Below are positions 31,210 to 41,639 of a DNA stretch of 44,802 bases, one piece after another. The stretch's first letter is position 1. Each line of letters begins with the position of its first letter. The position numbers were made by a program, and so were the translations under genes. Source of the DNA: Streptomyces sp. WM6378. GTDB lineage: Bacteria > Actinomycetota > Actinomycetes > Streptomycetales > Streptomycetaceae. The notes beneath the pieces are model-generated. The model was not told the DNA's origin and ran no database searches. It worked only from the letters and a program-made list of their open reading frames with translations. Where the stretch lies: positions 1-44,802 of the forward strand of contig NZ_LGDD01000327.1 in NCBI RefSeq assembly GCF_001279695.1, given 5' to 3'.

Positions 31210-32372
31210 GCGTGCGCAAGGCCGACTCGCTCGGCGGGCGGGCGGCCATCGTGGGGATCGGGGCGACCGAGTTCTCCAAGGACTCGGGGCGCAGTGAGCT
31301 GAAGCTGGCGGTCGAGGCGGTGCACGCGGCGCTCGACGACGCGGGTCTCGCGCCCTCGGACGTCGACGGTCTGGTCACGTTCACCATGGACACCAGCCCG
31401 GAGATCACCGTCGCGCAGGCGGCAGGCATGGGCGAGCTGTCGTTCTTCTCGCGCGTCCACTACGGGGGCGGCGCGGCCTGCGCCACCGTGCAGCAGGCGG
31501 CCCTCGCGGTCGCGGCCAGGGTGGCCGAAGTGGTCGTCTGCTACCGGGCGTTCAACGAGCGGTCGGGCCGGCGCTTCGGCTCGGGGGTGCAGCAGCGGGA
31601 GCCGTCGGCGGAGGGGGCGGCGCTGGGCTGGTCGCTGCCGTTCGGGCTGCTCACACCCGCGTCCTGGGTCGCCATGGCCGCCCAGCGCTATCTGCACACC
31701 TACAACCTGACGCCCGAGGCGTTCGGCCACGTCGCGGTCACCGATCGCCGCCATGCCGCGAACAACCCGGCGGCGTACTTCCACGGCCAGCCGATCACCC
31801 TGGCCGACCATGCGGCGTCGCGGTGGATCGTCGAGCCGCTGCGGCTCCTGGACTGCTGCCAGGAGACCGACGGCGGTCAGGCCGTCGTCGTCACCACCGC
31901 CGAGCGGGCCAGGGACCTGCGGCAGCGGCCCGCCGTGATCACCGCGGCCGCGCAGGGCGCCGGCCGCCGACAGGAGGCGATGACCAGCTTCTACCGGGAC
32001 GAACTGGCCGGGCTGCCGGAGATGGGGGTGGTCGCGCGACAGCTGTGGCGGACGTCCGGGCTCACCCCCGCCGAGATGGATGTGGCGATCCTGTACGACC
32101 ACTTCACGCCATTCGTGCTGATGCAGCTGGAGGAGTTCGGTTTCTGCACACCGGGTGAGGCGGCCGACTTCGTGGCGGCGGACGGGGTGCCGCTCAACAC
32201 GCACGGGGGGCAGCTGGGTGAGGCGTATCTGCACGGGATGAACGGCATAGCGGAGGCGGTCCGCCAGCTGCGGGGCACGTCGGTGAACCAGATACCAGGC
32301 GCGGCCCACGTCCTGGTCACGGCGGGTACGGGCGTCCCCACGTCGGGGCTCGTTCTGGGGAGGGAGGGCTGA
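31206..32372 (+). CDS. ltp2: thiolase-fold lipid-transfer protein/retro-aldolase (Ltp2-like)
   Basis: A 388-aa thiolase-superfamily protein (GGRAAIVGIGATEFSKDSGR start, YGGGAACATVQQAALAV, C-terminal HGGQLGEAYLHGMNGIAEAV, LVTAGTGVPTSGL). The thiolase Cys-His-Cys set is not complete; instead the Tyr residues in ILYDHFTPFV and GEAYLHGM match the places used by Ltp2-type aldolases. In M. tuberculosis Ltp2, bound to the DUF35 of ChsH2, cleaves the hydroxylated side chain to androstenedione and propionyl-CoA. ATG 31206 overlaps the previous stop in ATGA. Last gene of the five-function operon. The natural substrate in Streptomyces is unknown. Confidence 0.92.
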   Translation: MSVRKADSLGGRAAIVGIGATEFSKDSGRSELKLAVEAVHAALDDAGLAPSDVDGLVTFTMDTSPEITVAQAAGMGELSFFSRVHYGGGAACATVQQAALAVAARVAEVVVCYRAFNERSGRRFGSGVQQREPSAEGAALGWSLPFGLLTPASWVAMAAQRYLHTYNLTPEAFGHVAVTDRRHAANNPAAYFHGQPITLADHAASRWIVEPLRLLDCCQETDGGQAVVVTTAERARDLRQRPAVITAAAQGAGRRQEAMTSFYRDELAGLPEMGVVARQLWRTSGLTPAEMDVAILYDHFTPFVLMQLEEFGFCTPGEAADFVAADGVPLNTHGGQLGEAYLHGMNGIAEAVRQLRGTSVNQIPGAAHVLVTAGTGVPTSGLVLGREG

Positions 32373-32562
32373 GAGCCCGTCAGGGGGTGAGTGGCGTCGC
32401 CTGAAGGTACGTCAGGGGCTCATGCGCGTCGCACGGGTTGGCGCGAGCGCCGGTCCGTCGCAGGACGACCGAACTGGCCCGGCCGACTGATCCTGTGCTC
32501 GGACGGCGGAGGCGGCGGGCCGAGCGGTGGCCGGTTCGGGCGGGCGGTCGTTCACTCGGGCC

Positions 32563-33405
32563 ATGCGCCGTCTCACGCTGACCCTCGCCACTTGCGCCAC
32601 CACGCTGCTCACCCTCGCCACTCTGCTGGTCCCCTCCGCGGTCGCGGACGAGGGCCAGGACGAGGGGCAGGACGAGCAGGCGGCGGTGGCCGCCACGCCC
32701 TTCAAGGGCGCCGCCTTCGACCTCTGCAACACGCCCTCACTGGCCGCGATGCGGGCCTGGCGGAGTTCGCCGTACCGCGCCGTCGGCATCTACTACGCGG
32801 GCCGTGGCCGGCACTGCCCGGTGCAGCGGAACCTGAACAAGAGCTGGGTGACCCAGGTGCACCGGATGGGCTGGCAGGTGCTGCCCGTGTTCGTGGGCTC
32901 GCAGTCCCCGTGCGTGTACGCGCAGAACAAGAAGGGAGTACGGATCGGCAGCAAGCCCGCGAAGCAGGGCAGGTCCGAGGGAGGCCAGGCCGTCCAGGCG
33001 GCGCGGGCGCTCGGCATCGTGGCCGGCAGCGCGCTCTACCTCGACCTGGAGGCGTACAACGTGGGCAACGCGTCGTGCGCCCGGACCACGCTCGACTTCG
33101 TGCGGGCCTGGAACCGGGAGGTGCGCGGGCGCGGGTACCTGCCGGGGTTCTACAGCAGCGCCGGTTCCGGCGTACGGCAGATGGAGCAGGCCAGGCTGGC
33201 GGGGGTGAAGGACCTTCCGGCGGCGATCTGGTTCGCCCGCTGGCACACCGGCCCCGAGCTGTACCAGGAGCCGTCGCTGGGCAAGAACGCCTGGCAGCAC
33301 CTGCGCATCCACCAGTACGCCGGGGACGCCGCCGAGTCGCACGGCGGATACCGGCTGGTCGTGGACCGCAACCAGGTCGACGCGCCGGTCGCCCGCATCG
33401 GCTGA
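32563..33405 (+). CDS. secreted DUF1906 (glycoside-hydrolase-like) protein
   Basis: A 280-aa exported protein. Signal peptide 1-~30 (TLATCATTLLTLATLLVPSAVA), then an acidic linker (DEGQDEGQDEQ), then a DUF1906 TIM-barrel domain from GAAFDLCNTPSLAAM. The barrel core has ALYLDLEAYN with acids where glycosidases carry catalytic residues, and RIHQYAGDA near the end. The mycobacterial relative Rv2525c is a Tat-exported protein linked to the cell wall; no enzyme activity is firmly assigned to the family. ATG 32563 starts the signal peptide. There is no good Shine-Dalgarno, and the frame is open for 36 bp upstream (GTG 32527). Confidence 0.9.
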   Translation: MRRLTLTLATCATTLLTLATLLVPSAVADEGQDEGQDEQAAVAATPFKGAAFDLCNTPSLAAMRAWRSSPYRAVGIYYAGRGRHCPVQRNLNKSWVTQVHRMGWQVLPVFVGSQSPCVYAQNKKGVRIGSKPAKQGRSEGGQAVQAARALGIVAGSALYLDLEAYNVGNASCARTTLDFVRAWNREVRGRGYLPGFYSSAGSGVRQMEQARLAGVKDLPAAIWFARWHTGPELYQEPSLGKNAWQHLRIHQYAGDAAESHGGYRLVVDRNQVDAPVARIG

Positions 33406-33647
33406 AAGAGGTCGGGAGAGCTCTCCGTCTTGGCTGAACCGGGGGTCGGGGAGTCTTCCGCGGTCGCTGGACCGGAGGGGCCCTGCCACCTTCACAGGCG
33501 TCGGACCGGAGGGTGAACCCTGAGGGCCGGGGATGCGTCCTCCACCTTCAGGAGGTGTGGCCACCCCCACCCCTACAACCTGAGGCGGACACCGCTTCGG
33601 GACCTGGGGCCGATCCCGGCGGGCCTCGGCGCTCATAGCGTGGAGTC

Positions 33648-34193
33648 ATGACAACGCCCGTCTGCACCAGCGCCTCCCGAGCGGCGACGCCCTACCACGC
33701 GTACTCGTCGTTCTCGTCGTACGTCCGCGCCAGGGGCCCCGTGCTGCTGCGCACCGCGCGCTCGCTGACCGCGAACCCGAGCGATGCGGAGGACCTGCTG
33801 CAGACGGCGCTCACCAAGACGTACGTCGCCTGGGACCGGATCGAGGACCACCGGGCGCTCGACGGCTATGTGCGCCGCGCGCTGCTCAACACCCGCACCT
33901 CGCAGTGGCGCAAGCGCAAGGTCGACGAGTTCTCCTGCGACGAGCTGCCCGAGCCGGAGGTCGTGCCCGGCCCCGACCCGGCCGACCAGCAGGTGCTGCA
34001 CGACGCGATGTGGCGGGCGGTCATGAAGCTCCCCGACCGTCAGCGGGCCATGGTCGTCCTCAGGTATTACGAGGACCTGAGCGAGGCGCAGACCGCCGAG
34101 GTGCTCGGGGTCTCGGTCGGCACGGTCAAGAGCGCGGTGTCGCGGGCCCTCGGCAAACTCCGCGAGGACCCGGAGCTGGAGCCCATACGGTGA
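33648..34193 (+). CDS. ECF sigma factor, SigE family
   Basis: A 181-aa RNA polymerase sigma factor. Region 2 (residues ~20-90) includes LLRTARSLTANPSDAEDLLQTALTKTY. Region 4 (~120-175) has KLPDRQRAMVVLRYYEDLSE followed by the helix-turn-helix QTAEVLGVSVGTVKSAVSRAL. The linker is acidic (ELPEPEVVPGPDPAD). This is the short actinobacterial 'SigE family' type; it has no anti-sigma gene beside it, so control may be transcriptional. GGAG is only 3 bp before the ATG, and TAGCGT lies just upstream, so initiation near the start codon is possible. Confidence 0.93.
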   Translation: MTTPVCTSASRAATPYHAYSSFSSYVRARGPVLLRTARSLTANPSDAEDLLQTALTKTYVAWDRIEDHRALDGYVRRALLNTRTSQWRKRKVDEFSCDELPEPEVVPGPDPADQQVLHDAMWRAVMKLPDRQRAMVVLRYYEDLSEAQTAEVLGVSVGTVKSAVSRALGKLREDPELEPIR

Positions 34194-34297
34194 CGTGGTC
34201 AGCACCGCTCATTTGGTGACACGGGGTGACGGCCTCGGCCACGGAACGAGCGCCCGGCCCAGGTTTCTGCAGGTAACTTCGCGGAACCACGGCTGAA

Positions 34298-34313
34298 ACT
34301 ACTCCCGGGTAGT
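34298..34313. promoter_or_regulatory. palindrome upstream of the acyl-CoA ligase
   Basis: ACTACTCCCGGGTAGT: ACTAC and GTAGT arms around six bases, 83 bp before the ligase start. It has the size and place of a TetR-type operator. Confidence 0.5.
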
Positions 34314-34395
34314 GACATACCGCGCGGTACGTGAGCAGAATTCGGCACACCCCTATCGCCGCAGAGCGCACCGTAGCGCTCACCGGGAGGACGCC

Positions 34396-36051
<1,656 letters not shown>

Positions 36052-36070
36052 ACGCTCCGCCGGGGTGCGG

Positions 36071-36115
36071 GTTGTTCGGCTGCGGGCGGCCCACGACGGC
36101 CCGCAGCCGAACAAC
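36071..36115. terminator. bidirectional terminator between ligase and sensor gene
   Basis: 17-bp perfect arms (36071-36087 and 36099-36115) with an 11-base loop, between the convergent stop codons at 36051 and 36132. Confidence 0.85.
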
Positions 36116-36131
36116 TGCAGCGCCGTGAGTG

Positions 36132-39100
36132 CTAGTTCGTGCCGATCTTCGCCAGAAGGTCCACGATGCGGCCCTGAACCTCACCGCTGGTGGACCGCTC
36201 CGCGAGGAACAGGACCGTCTCGCCCGACGAGAGCTTCGGGAGCTCCGCCTGGTTGATGCCGACCGAGGTGTAGACGACCAGCGGGGTGTGGTTCAACTGC
36301 CCGTTGGCGCGCAGCCAGTCCACGATTCCGGCCCGTCGGCGGCGTACCTGCATGAGGTCCATCACGACCAGGTTCGGCCGCATCTGGGCGGCCAGGGTGA
36401 CCGCCTCGGAGTCGGTGCCGGCGCGGGCGACCTGCATGCCGCGCCGCTCAAGCGTCGCGGTGAGCGCGAGCGCGATCTCCTCGTGCTCCTCGATCAGCAG
36501 GACGCGGGACGGGTGCTGCTCGCTGTCGCGCGGCGCGAGGGCCTTGAGCAGGACGGCCGGGTCGGCGCCGTACGCCGCCTCCCGCGTCGCCTGCCCGAGC
36601 CCCGCCGTGACCAGGACGGGAACCTCGGCGGCGACCGCTGCCTGCCGCAGTGACTGGAGCGCGGTACGGGTGATCGGGCCGGTCAGCGGGTCGACGAACA
36701 GTGCGGCGGGGAACGCGGCGATCTGCGCGTCGACCTCCTCGCGGGAGTGCACGACCACGGGCCGGTAGCCGCGCTCGCTCAGCGCCTGCTGGGTGGAGAC
36801 GTCGGGCGCGGGCCACACGAGCAGCCGGCGCGGGTTGTCGAGCGGCTCGGGGGGCAGCTCGTCGTCGACGGGCTGCGGCTGCGGCCGGTTGGCCACCTCG
36901 ACGGCGCCGCCGGGCCCGTCCAGCGGCTCGGGTCCCTCGGCACCCTCGTCGGGCGCCCCGATGGCGTACGCGCGGCCCCGGCCCTCCGAGGGAGGCGAGG
37001 GGAGTACGGGATGCGGCCGGGCGGCCGGTTCGGCGGGGCGCTCGACGCCCTCGGGAGGCGTGCCGAGCTTGCGCCGGCGCCCGGAACCGAGCGAGCCGCC
37101 GGAGGTCTGGCCCGACGTCTGGCCCGACGTCTGGCCCGACGTCTGGGCCGACGTCTGGGCCGATGCCGGGGCCTGTGTCTGGCTGAACGGCGCATTCTGC
37201 CCGAGCGCCCGCACACTGAACGCCCGTCCTTGTGTGTCCCCGCCGACGACCGGGATGCCTCCGGGCGGAGTCTCGGCGGGCAGCGGCTGCCGAGCGGGCC
37301 TGGCGGGCGCGGACTTGGGCGCCGGCTGGTTCTGCGGCTGGTCGGCCTGGGCCTGGTCGGCCTGGGCCTGGTTCTGGTTCTGCGGCGGTACGGGACCTGC
37401 CGCGCCCGGCACCGGAACCGCGCGGGCCGCCCATTCGGGCTGCTCGGCGGGGTGCGGCTGAGGCGGGGTGTGATCCGCCACGGGGTCGCCGGGGGCGGGG
37501 TTGTTCCGGGTGGCGGTGTTCGAACCCTGCCCGGCGGGAGTGGGGTGCGCCCCTGTGGACCCGGCGGCACCTGTGGGCCCAGCACCCATGGGGTCGGCAC
37601 CCATAGGGCCGGCACCCATAGCCCGAGCTCCCGTGGGCTCAACACCCATGGCCCCAGCGCCTACAGGCCCGGCACCCATGTGCTCGGCCAACCCCATGTG
37701 CCCGGCACCCACGTTCCCCGCCCCTACCTGCCCGGCCTCCTCCACAGTCCGTGCGGAACCGGCAGAAGGTACGGAGCCGAGCCGCCCCTGTGCCGCAGCG
37801 TCCGCCGCAGTATCCGGGGTCGGGATCGAGGTCGGGCTCGGGGACACGGGAGCCGGACGCGGCGCCCGGTCGGCATCGGCGGGCGGCAGCGCGAACGCGG
37901 TCCGCACCGAGCCCTCCTGTCCGTTCGCGGCGCTGCCCCCGGCCGGCGCGGCACCCAGGGCGCGGCGGGCCCGGCGCCCCGTCGGCTCGGCGGCGTTCTC
38001 GGCGGGGCCGGAGGAAGGGGCGGCCGGTGCCTCGCTGGAGGCAGGCGCGGGCAGCGCACGGCGGGCCCGGCGACCCGTGGCCTCGGTGGGCACCCCCTGC
38101 GGCGGCACGGTCTCGCCCAGCGCGGCCCGGCCCATGCCGGACGACTCGCGGGCGCTCTCCGCACCGGTGACGACGGAACCTTCAGCGGCCTGCCCCAAGG
38201 GCTGTCCGGCTGCGCGCCCGACGGCCTGCTCAGCGGGGCTGGGCCGCCCACGACGCCGACCGGACCCGGAGGGGCCCGCGGCCGCGCCCCCGGAACCGGA
38301 AGCACTCGCGCGTACGCCCGCACCCTCGGCGGACTCGGTGAGCCCACCGGTCCCGGTGTTCTGCTGACCCGGAATCCGGGCTCGTTCCCCGTCGGGGCCG
38401 TCGCCCTCCCCAGCACCGTCCGAACCAGAACCGGCAGGGGAACCGTCACCAGACCTGGACCCCGACCCGGACCCGGGCTCGGAACCGACGCCGGCCCGAG
38501 CCCGCCGCCGACCGGTCGGGGACTTCTCCTCGCTGACCGGGCTCTCCAGGAACGCGTCCGTGGACGCCCGCCGGGCCCGCCTGCGCCCGCCGCCGTCCTG
38601 CTGGGCGGGCAGCAGCGCCTCGTCGGGCTGCGGGGCCGCGGGTGCCTCGACCGTCCCGGCGCCCGCGCCGAGCGGCACTTCGAGCACGTACGCCGAACCG
38701 CTCATGCCCGGCACGTCCACGGTCTGCAGGACGCCGCCGTGCGCCTTCACGATGCCGCGCACGATGGGCCCGTGCACGGGGTCGCCCCCCGCGTAGGGCC
38801 CGCGCACCTCGATGCGTACGACCTCGCCGCGCACCGCGGCCGCGACGACCACGGTGGAGTCCATGTAGCCACCGGCGGCGACCGGCGCCTTGCCGGTCGC
38901 GTCGACGCCGGCGACGTCCGCGATCAGGTGGGCCAGCGCGGTCGCCAGGCGGGGCGCGTCGACCTCGGCCTCGATGGGCGGAGTGTGCACGGCGAACTGG
39001 GCGCGCCCCGGCCCGATCAGCTCGACGGCGCCGTCGACGCCGGCGCCGACCACCGAATCGACAAGGACCTTGGCCTTCTTGAGCTCTTCGCTGCCCGCGT

Positions 39101-40187
39101 CGAGGCGCTGGTAGCCGAGGACGTTGTCGACGAGCGTGGTGATGCGGGAGTAGCCGGCGGCGAGGTGGTGCAGGACCTGGTTGGCCTCGGGCCACAGCTG
39201 GCCCGCGTCGTCGGCGGCGAGCGCGGAGAGTTCGGCGCGCAGTTCGTCGATCGGCCCGCGCAGCGAACCGGCGAGCACCGAGAGCAGCTGCTGGTGCCGG
39301 GCGGCGAGCGCGTCGTAGCGCGCGGTCTCCCGCTCAAGGACCGCGGCGTGCTTGGCGGCCTGCTCCTCGTACGGGCGCCGGTCGGTGAAGGTCATGACGG
39401 CGCCGACGAGCAGGTCGCCGTCGCGCACCGGTGCGGTGGTCAGGTCGACCGGAACCTGGGTGCCGTTCTTGGTCCAGATGACCTGCCCGCGCACCCGGTG
39501 CTTGCGCCCGGACTTGAGGGTGTCGGCGAGCGGGCTGCCCTCGTACGGGAACGGCTCGCCGTCCTCGCGCGAGTGCAGCACCAGCGGGTGGAGTTCCTGC
39601 CCGCCGAGGTCGCTGGCCCGGTAGCCGAGGATCTGCGCGGCCGCGGGGTTGACCAGGACGACCCGCCCGTCGGTGTCGGTCCCGACCACGCCCTCGGCCG
39701 CGGCCCGCAGGATCATCTCGGTCTGCCGCTGCGAACGGGCCAGCTCCGCCTCGGTGTCGACGGTGCCCGAAAGGTCCCGTACGACCAGCATGAGGAGTTC
39801 GTCGCCCGAGTACGAGCCGGGCCCGCCGCCGCTTCCGTAGGAGGCGTACGCGTCCCGGCCGTCCTCCAGGTTGGCGCTGGTCACCTCGACCGGGAACTCG
39901 GTGCCGTCGGTGCGGCGCGCGATCATCCGGGTCGGCTTGGTGCGGCCCTGGTCGTCCTCGCTCTCGGGCCGGCGCATGGAGCCGGGGATGAGCTTGGAGT
40001 CGAAAGTGGGCAGCAGATCGAGAACTCCCCGCCCCACGAGCCCCGTACCGGGCGCCTCCAGCATTCCCAGCGCGACGGTGTTGGCGTTGACGACCGTGCC
40101 GTTGCAGTTGACGAGCAGTAGCCCGTCCGGAAGGGCGTCAAGTATGGCTGCGAGGCGAGCAGCGCCTCGGGATGGCCTGCTGCTCAC
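36132..40187 (-). CDS. PAS/pseudo-histidine-kinase/tandem-receiver protein
   Basis: A 1351-aa cytoplasmic protein. PAS 1 spans ~10-130 (AILDALPDGLLLVNCNGT), PAS 2 spans ~150-265 (AAAEGVVGTDTDGRVVLVN). At ~300, where a kinase has SHELRTP, the helix reads VLAGSLRGPID, so the phosphorylated His is missing. The ATPase part (~380-510) lacks a clear DxGxG box. Residues ~520-1090 are Pro/Ala/Gly/Gln-rich with repeated MGAGP and QTSG units. A receiver-like domain at ~1115-1215 keeps FVDP and LLKAL; a second (~1222-1350) keeps VVMDLMQ and YTS but has LFLAER in place of the usual Lys. So it probably signals by binding, not by autophosphorylation. GTG 40187 has AGGGAGGA upstream; the track frame reaching 40403 is not supported. 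Confidence 0.85.
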   Translation of the reverse strand: MSSRPSRGAARLAAILDALPDGLLLVNCNGTVVNANTVALGMLEAPGTGLVGRGVLDLLPTFDSKLIPGSMRRPESEDDQGRTKPTRMIARRTDGTEFPVEVTSANLEDGRDAYASYGSGGGPGSYSGDELLMLVVRDLSGTVDTEAELARSQRQTEMILRAAAEGVVGTDTDGRVVLVNPAAAQILGYRASDLGGQELHPLVLHSREDGEPFPYEGSPLADTLKSGRKHRVRGQVIWTKNGTQVPVDLTTAPVRDGDLLVGAVMTFTDRRPYEEQAAKHAAVLERETARYDALAARHQQLLSVLAGSLRGPIDELRAELSALAADDAGQLWPEANQVLHHLAAGYSRITTLVDNVLGYQRLDAGSEELKKAKVLVDSVVGAGVDGAVELIGPGRAQFAVHTPPIEAEVDAPRLATALAHLIADVAGVDATGKAPVAAGGYMDSTVVVAAAVRGEVVRIEVRGPYAGGDPVHGPIVRGIVKAHGGVLQTVDVPGMSGSAYVLEVPLGAGAGTVEAPAAPQPDEALLPAQQDGGGRRRARRASTDAFLESPVSEEKSPTGRRRARAGVGSEPGSGSGSRSGDGSPAGSGSDGAGEGDGPDGERARIPGQQNTGTGGLTESAEGAGVRASASGSGGAAAGPSGSGRRRGRPSPAEQAVGRAAGQPLGQAAEGSVVTGAESARESSGMGRAALGETVPPQGVPTEATGRRARRALPAPASSEAPAAPSSGPAENAAEPTGRRARRALGAAPAGGSAANGQEGSVRTAFALPPADADRAPRPAPVSPSPTSIPTPDTAADAAAQGRLGSVPSAGSARTVEEAGQVGAGNVGAGHMGLAEHMGAGPVGAGAMGVEPTGARAMGAGPMGADPMGAGPTGAAGSTGAHPTPAGQGSNTATRNNPAPGDPVADHTPPQPHPAEQPEWAARAVPVPGAAGPVPPQNQNQAQADQAQADQPQNQPAPKSAPARPARQPLPAETPPGGIPVVGGDTQGRAFSVRALGQNAPFSQTQAPASAQTSAQTSGQTSGQTSGQTSGGSLGSGRRRKLGTPPEGVERPAEPAARPHPVLPSPPSEGRGRAYAIGAPDEGAEGPEPLDGPGGAVEVANRPQPQPVDDELPPEPLDNPRRLLVWPAPDVSTQQALSERGYRPVVVHSREEVDAQIAAFPAALFVDPLTGPITRTALQSLRQAAVAAEVPVLVTAGLGQATREAAYGADPAVLLKALAPRDSEQHPSRVLLIEEHEEIALALTATLERRGMQVARAGTDSEAVTLAAQMRPNLVVMDLMQVRRRRAGIVDWLRANGQLNHTPLVVYTSVGINQAELPKLSSGETVLFLAERSTSGEVQGRIVDLLAKIGTN
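37106..37157. repeat. 12-bp tandem repeat coding QTSG units
   Basis: GTCTGGCCCGAC, with one-base variants, occurs about five times in a row inside the low-complexity linker of the sensor protein. It codes QTSG/QTSA repeats on the minus strand. Confidence 0.75.
37570..37690. repeat. 15-18 bp degenerate repeats coding MGAGP-like units
   Basis: Copies of GGCACCCATRGG and close variants recur about eight times. They code repeating MGAGP/MGADP/VGAGA residues in the linker of the sensor protein. Confidence 0.7.
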
Positions 40188-40338
40188 GACGACGCTTCCT
40201 CCCTGAACCACTGCACCTTGCGGCCTGTCACTGGGAGGGAGTCTAAAGGCTGGCGATGCGCGAGCGACGGCGGATGAGGGGGAGCTCTCACCAAGGTTGT
40301 GTGACCAAGGGGTACGCGCGGTGGGCGTACGGGGTCCC

Positions 40339-40776
40339 CTACCTGGCGCTCGGCAGCACCGGCACCAGGTTGTCCCACCGCGAGATCTCGCACCCATTGG
40401 CACGGCTGTACGTCGCGTCCACGGGCCGCCCGGCCCAGCTGCCGGTGACGTGCGCGGTGGCGGGACCGCCGTAGAGCATCGTGCAGATCCGGTCCTTGGG
40501 CACCGGCGCGAAGAGGTCCTTGCCCCAGGTCGTCACGGAGTCGAGTTTGTCGCAGGCCTGCTGGCTCCGCGGATGACTCCCGCCGGCGGGGTGGCACTCA
40601 AGCGTGTACTTCCCCTCGACACCGGGGTCGTGTTCGACGGTGACGGTGAGCCGGTCCTCGGTGTGGCCGTCGCCGAGCAGTGACAGCGGGACCGGCAGGG
40701 GCCCGGCGGAGGCGGCGGGCGCGGCGGCGAGCGCGGTGAGGGAAGCGGCGGCGGTGATGGCGAGGCGGCGCAGCAT
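40339..40776 (-). CDS. subtilisin inhibitor-like (SSI family) protein
   Basis: A 145-aa secreted protease inhibitor. Signal peptide 1-~24 (ITAAASLTALAAAPAASA). The mature SSI domain holds four Cys (YTLECHP, QQACDKL, RICTMLY, NGCEIS), which pair as two disulfides in the family. The reactive-site loop reads ICTMLYGGP; aligned to SSI, the P1 residue is Met and P1' Leu, predicting inhibition of subtilisin- or chymotrypsin-like proteases. The C-terminus RWDNLVPVLPSAR is typical. These inhibitors guard extracellular proteases during development. GGAG lies 11 bp before the ATG. Confidence 0.95.
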   Translation of the reverse strand: MLRRLAITAAASLTALAAAPAASAGPLPVPLSLLGDGHTEDRLTVTVEHDPGVEGKYTLECHPAGGSHPRSQQACDKLDSVTTWGKDLFAPVPKDRICTMLYGGPATAHVTGSWAGRPVDATYSRANGCEISRWDNLVPVLPSAR

Positions 40777-41013
40777 GGGTCTCGTATCTCCAGGCGTATG
40801 GGCGGACTTTCGGCGGACGGTTCGGTCCCCCGGGGGGTCTCCTGAGGCTCCCTGAAGGCTCCAGGGGTCTAACGCGCGTCAACGCCCGGCGTTGCGCCGC
40901 AGAACGGCTTTGCTCTGGTGCCCACCTGCCTAGTACCGTGGGGTGCGATTGGTGACGGCCCGCAAGGCTGTGTCATCATCTGCACGCACCACTCGCGCAC
41001 GCGACGGTGTGCT
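40777..41013. other. intergenic before tRNA-Ser(GCT)
   Basis: About 240 bp with the promoters of the inhibitor gene (minus) and of the tRNA (plus). I see no reliable -35/-10 pair and no gene. Confidence 0.4.
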
Positions 41014-41104
41014 GGAGGCGTCGCCTAGTCCGGTCTATGGCGCCGCACTGCTAATGCGGTTTGGGTCTTAAAGCCCATCGAGGGTTCAAATCCCTCCGCC
41101 TCCG
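41014..41104 (+). tRNA. tRNA-Ser (anticodon GCT)
   Basis: Acceptor GGAGGCG pairs with CGCCTCC; the discriminator is G. Anticodon stem CCGCA/TGCGG encloses CTGCTAA, anticodon GCT. The long variable arm and T stem GAGGG/CCCTC with TTCAAAT confirm a serine tRNA. Confidence 0.97.
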
Positions 41105-41115
41105 CCAGCAACACC

Positions 41116-41145
41116 CGAAGCCCCGGCCCCACGGCCGGGGCTTCG
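41116..41145 (+). terminator. terminator of tRNA-Ser(GCT)
   Basis: CGAAGCCCCGGCC (41116-41128) pairs perfectly with 41133-41145 around the loop CCAC. Confidence 0.85.
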
Positions 41146-41508
41146 GCCGTTGTCCGAGCCTGCCGCCCGCCCCTGCGCCCGACGCGCACCCCGGGCCACT
41201 CTTGGCCCCGTACGTCTGCGCCCGGTGGATCTCGCTCCCACCCCTGACCCTTCGCCGGGCCGCCCCCGACTCTCGCGCAGGACTCGCACCCTTCGGCCTG
41301 CCGGCCACCCGTGCTCCGAGTGCGCCCCCCGCCCACGGCCGGCCGCCCGGCCGTTCTCCGCCACTCCTCCGCCACGGAGGCCCCGTTCTGGGCCCGCCCC
41401 CGCCCCGCGCCCGACCTCGCCCGGCACCCCGGGATTGCTCACGCAGAGGCATTTCCGCAGGTCAGAGGCGGTAGGGCTAATGGATTTCGCGTCACGGCGC
41501 AGGTCATG
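41146..41508. other. intergenic between two tRNA genes
   Basis: About 360 bp, very C-rich in the first two thirds, with no gene recognised. At 41452-41465 it holds TTTCCGCAGGTCAG, which also occurs downstream of the other tRNA-Ser (24316-24329). Confidence 0.5.
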
Positions 41509-41514
41509 TAATGT
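41509..41514 (+). promoter_or_regulatory. probable -10 element of tRNA-Arg
   Basis: TAATGT about 50 bp before the tRNA, inside the string CATGTAATGTTGTTCTCGC, which recalls tRNA promoters of Streptomyces. The -35 region is weak (TTTCGC at 41485-41490). Confidence 0.45.
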
Positions 41515-41559
41515 TGTTCTCGCAACGCCGACGGGGCAGAAAAAACCCCGGAAGCACAA

Positions 41560-41632
41560 GCACTCGTAGCTTAACGGATAGAGCATCTGACTACGGATCA
41601 GAAGGTTGCAGGTTCGAATCCTGCCGAGTGCA
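41560..41632 (+). tRNA. tRNA-Arg (anticodon ACG)
   Basis: Acceptor GCACTCG pairs with CGAGTGC; the discriminator is A. Anticodon stem TCTGA/TCAGA encloses CTACGGA, anticodon ACG. T stem GCAGG/CCTGC with TTCGAAT. An integrase remnant lies 92 bp downstream pointing toward it, so its 3' part may be an attachment site. Confidence 0.97.
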
Positions 41633-41639
41633 CAGCAGG

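Noticed and set aside
36747..40121. 1124-aa open frame on the plus strand
   Set aside because: It is antisense to the PAS/receiver protein, whose domains are clear. Long antisense frames arise from high GC3 coding sequence, and this one shows no domain.
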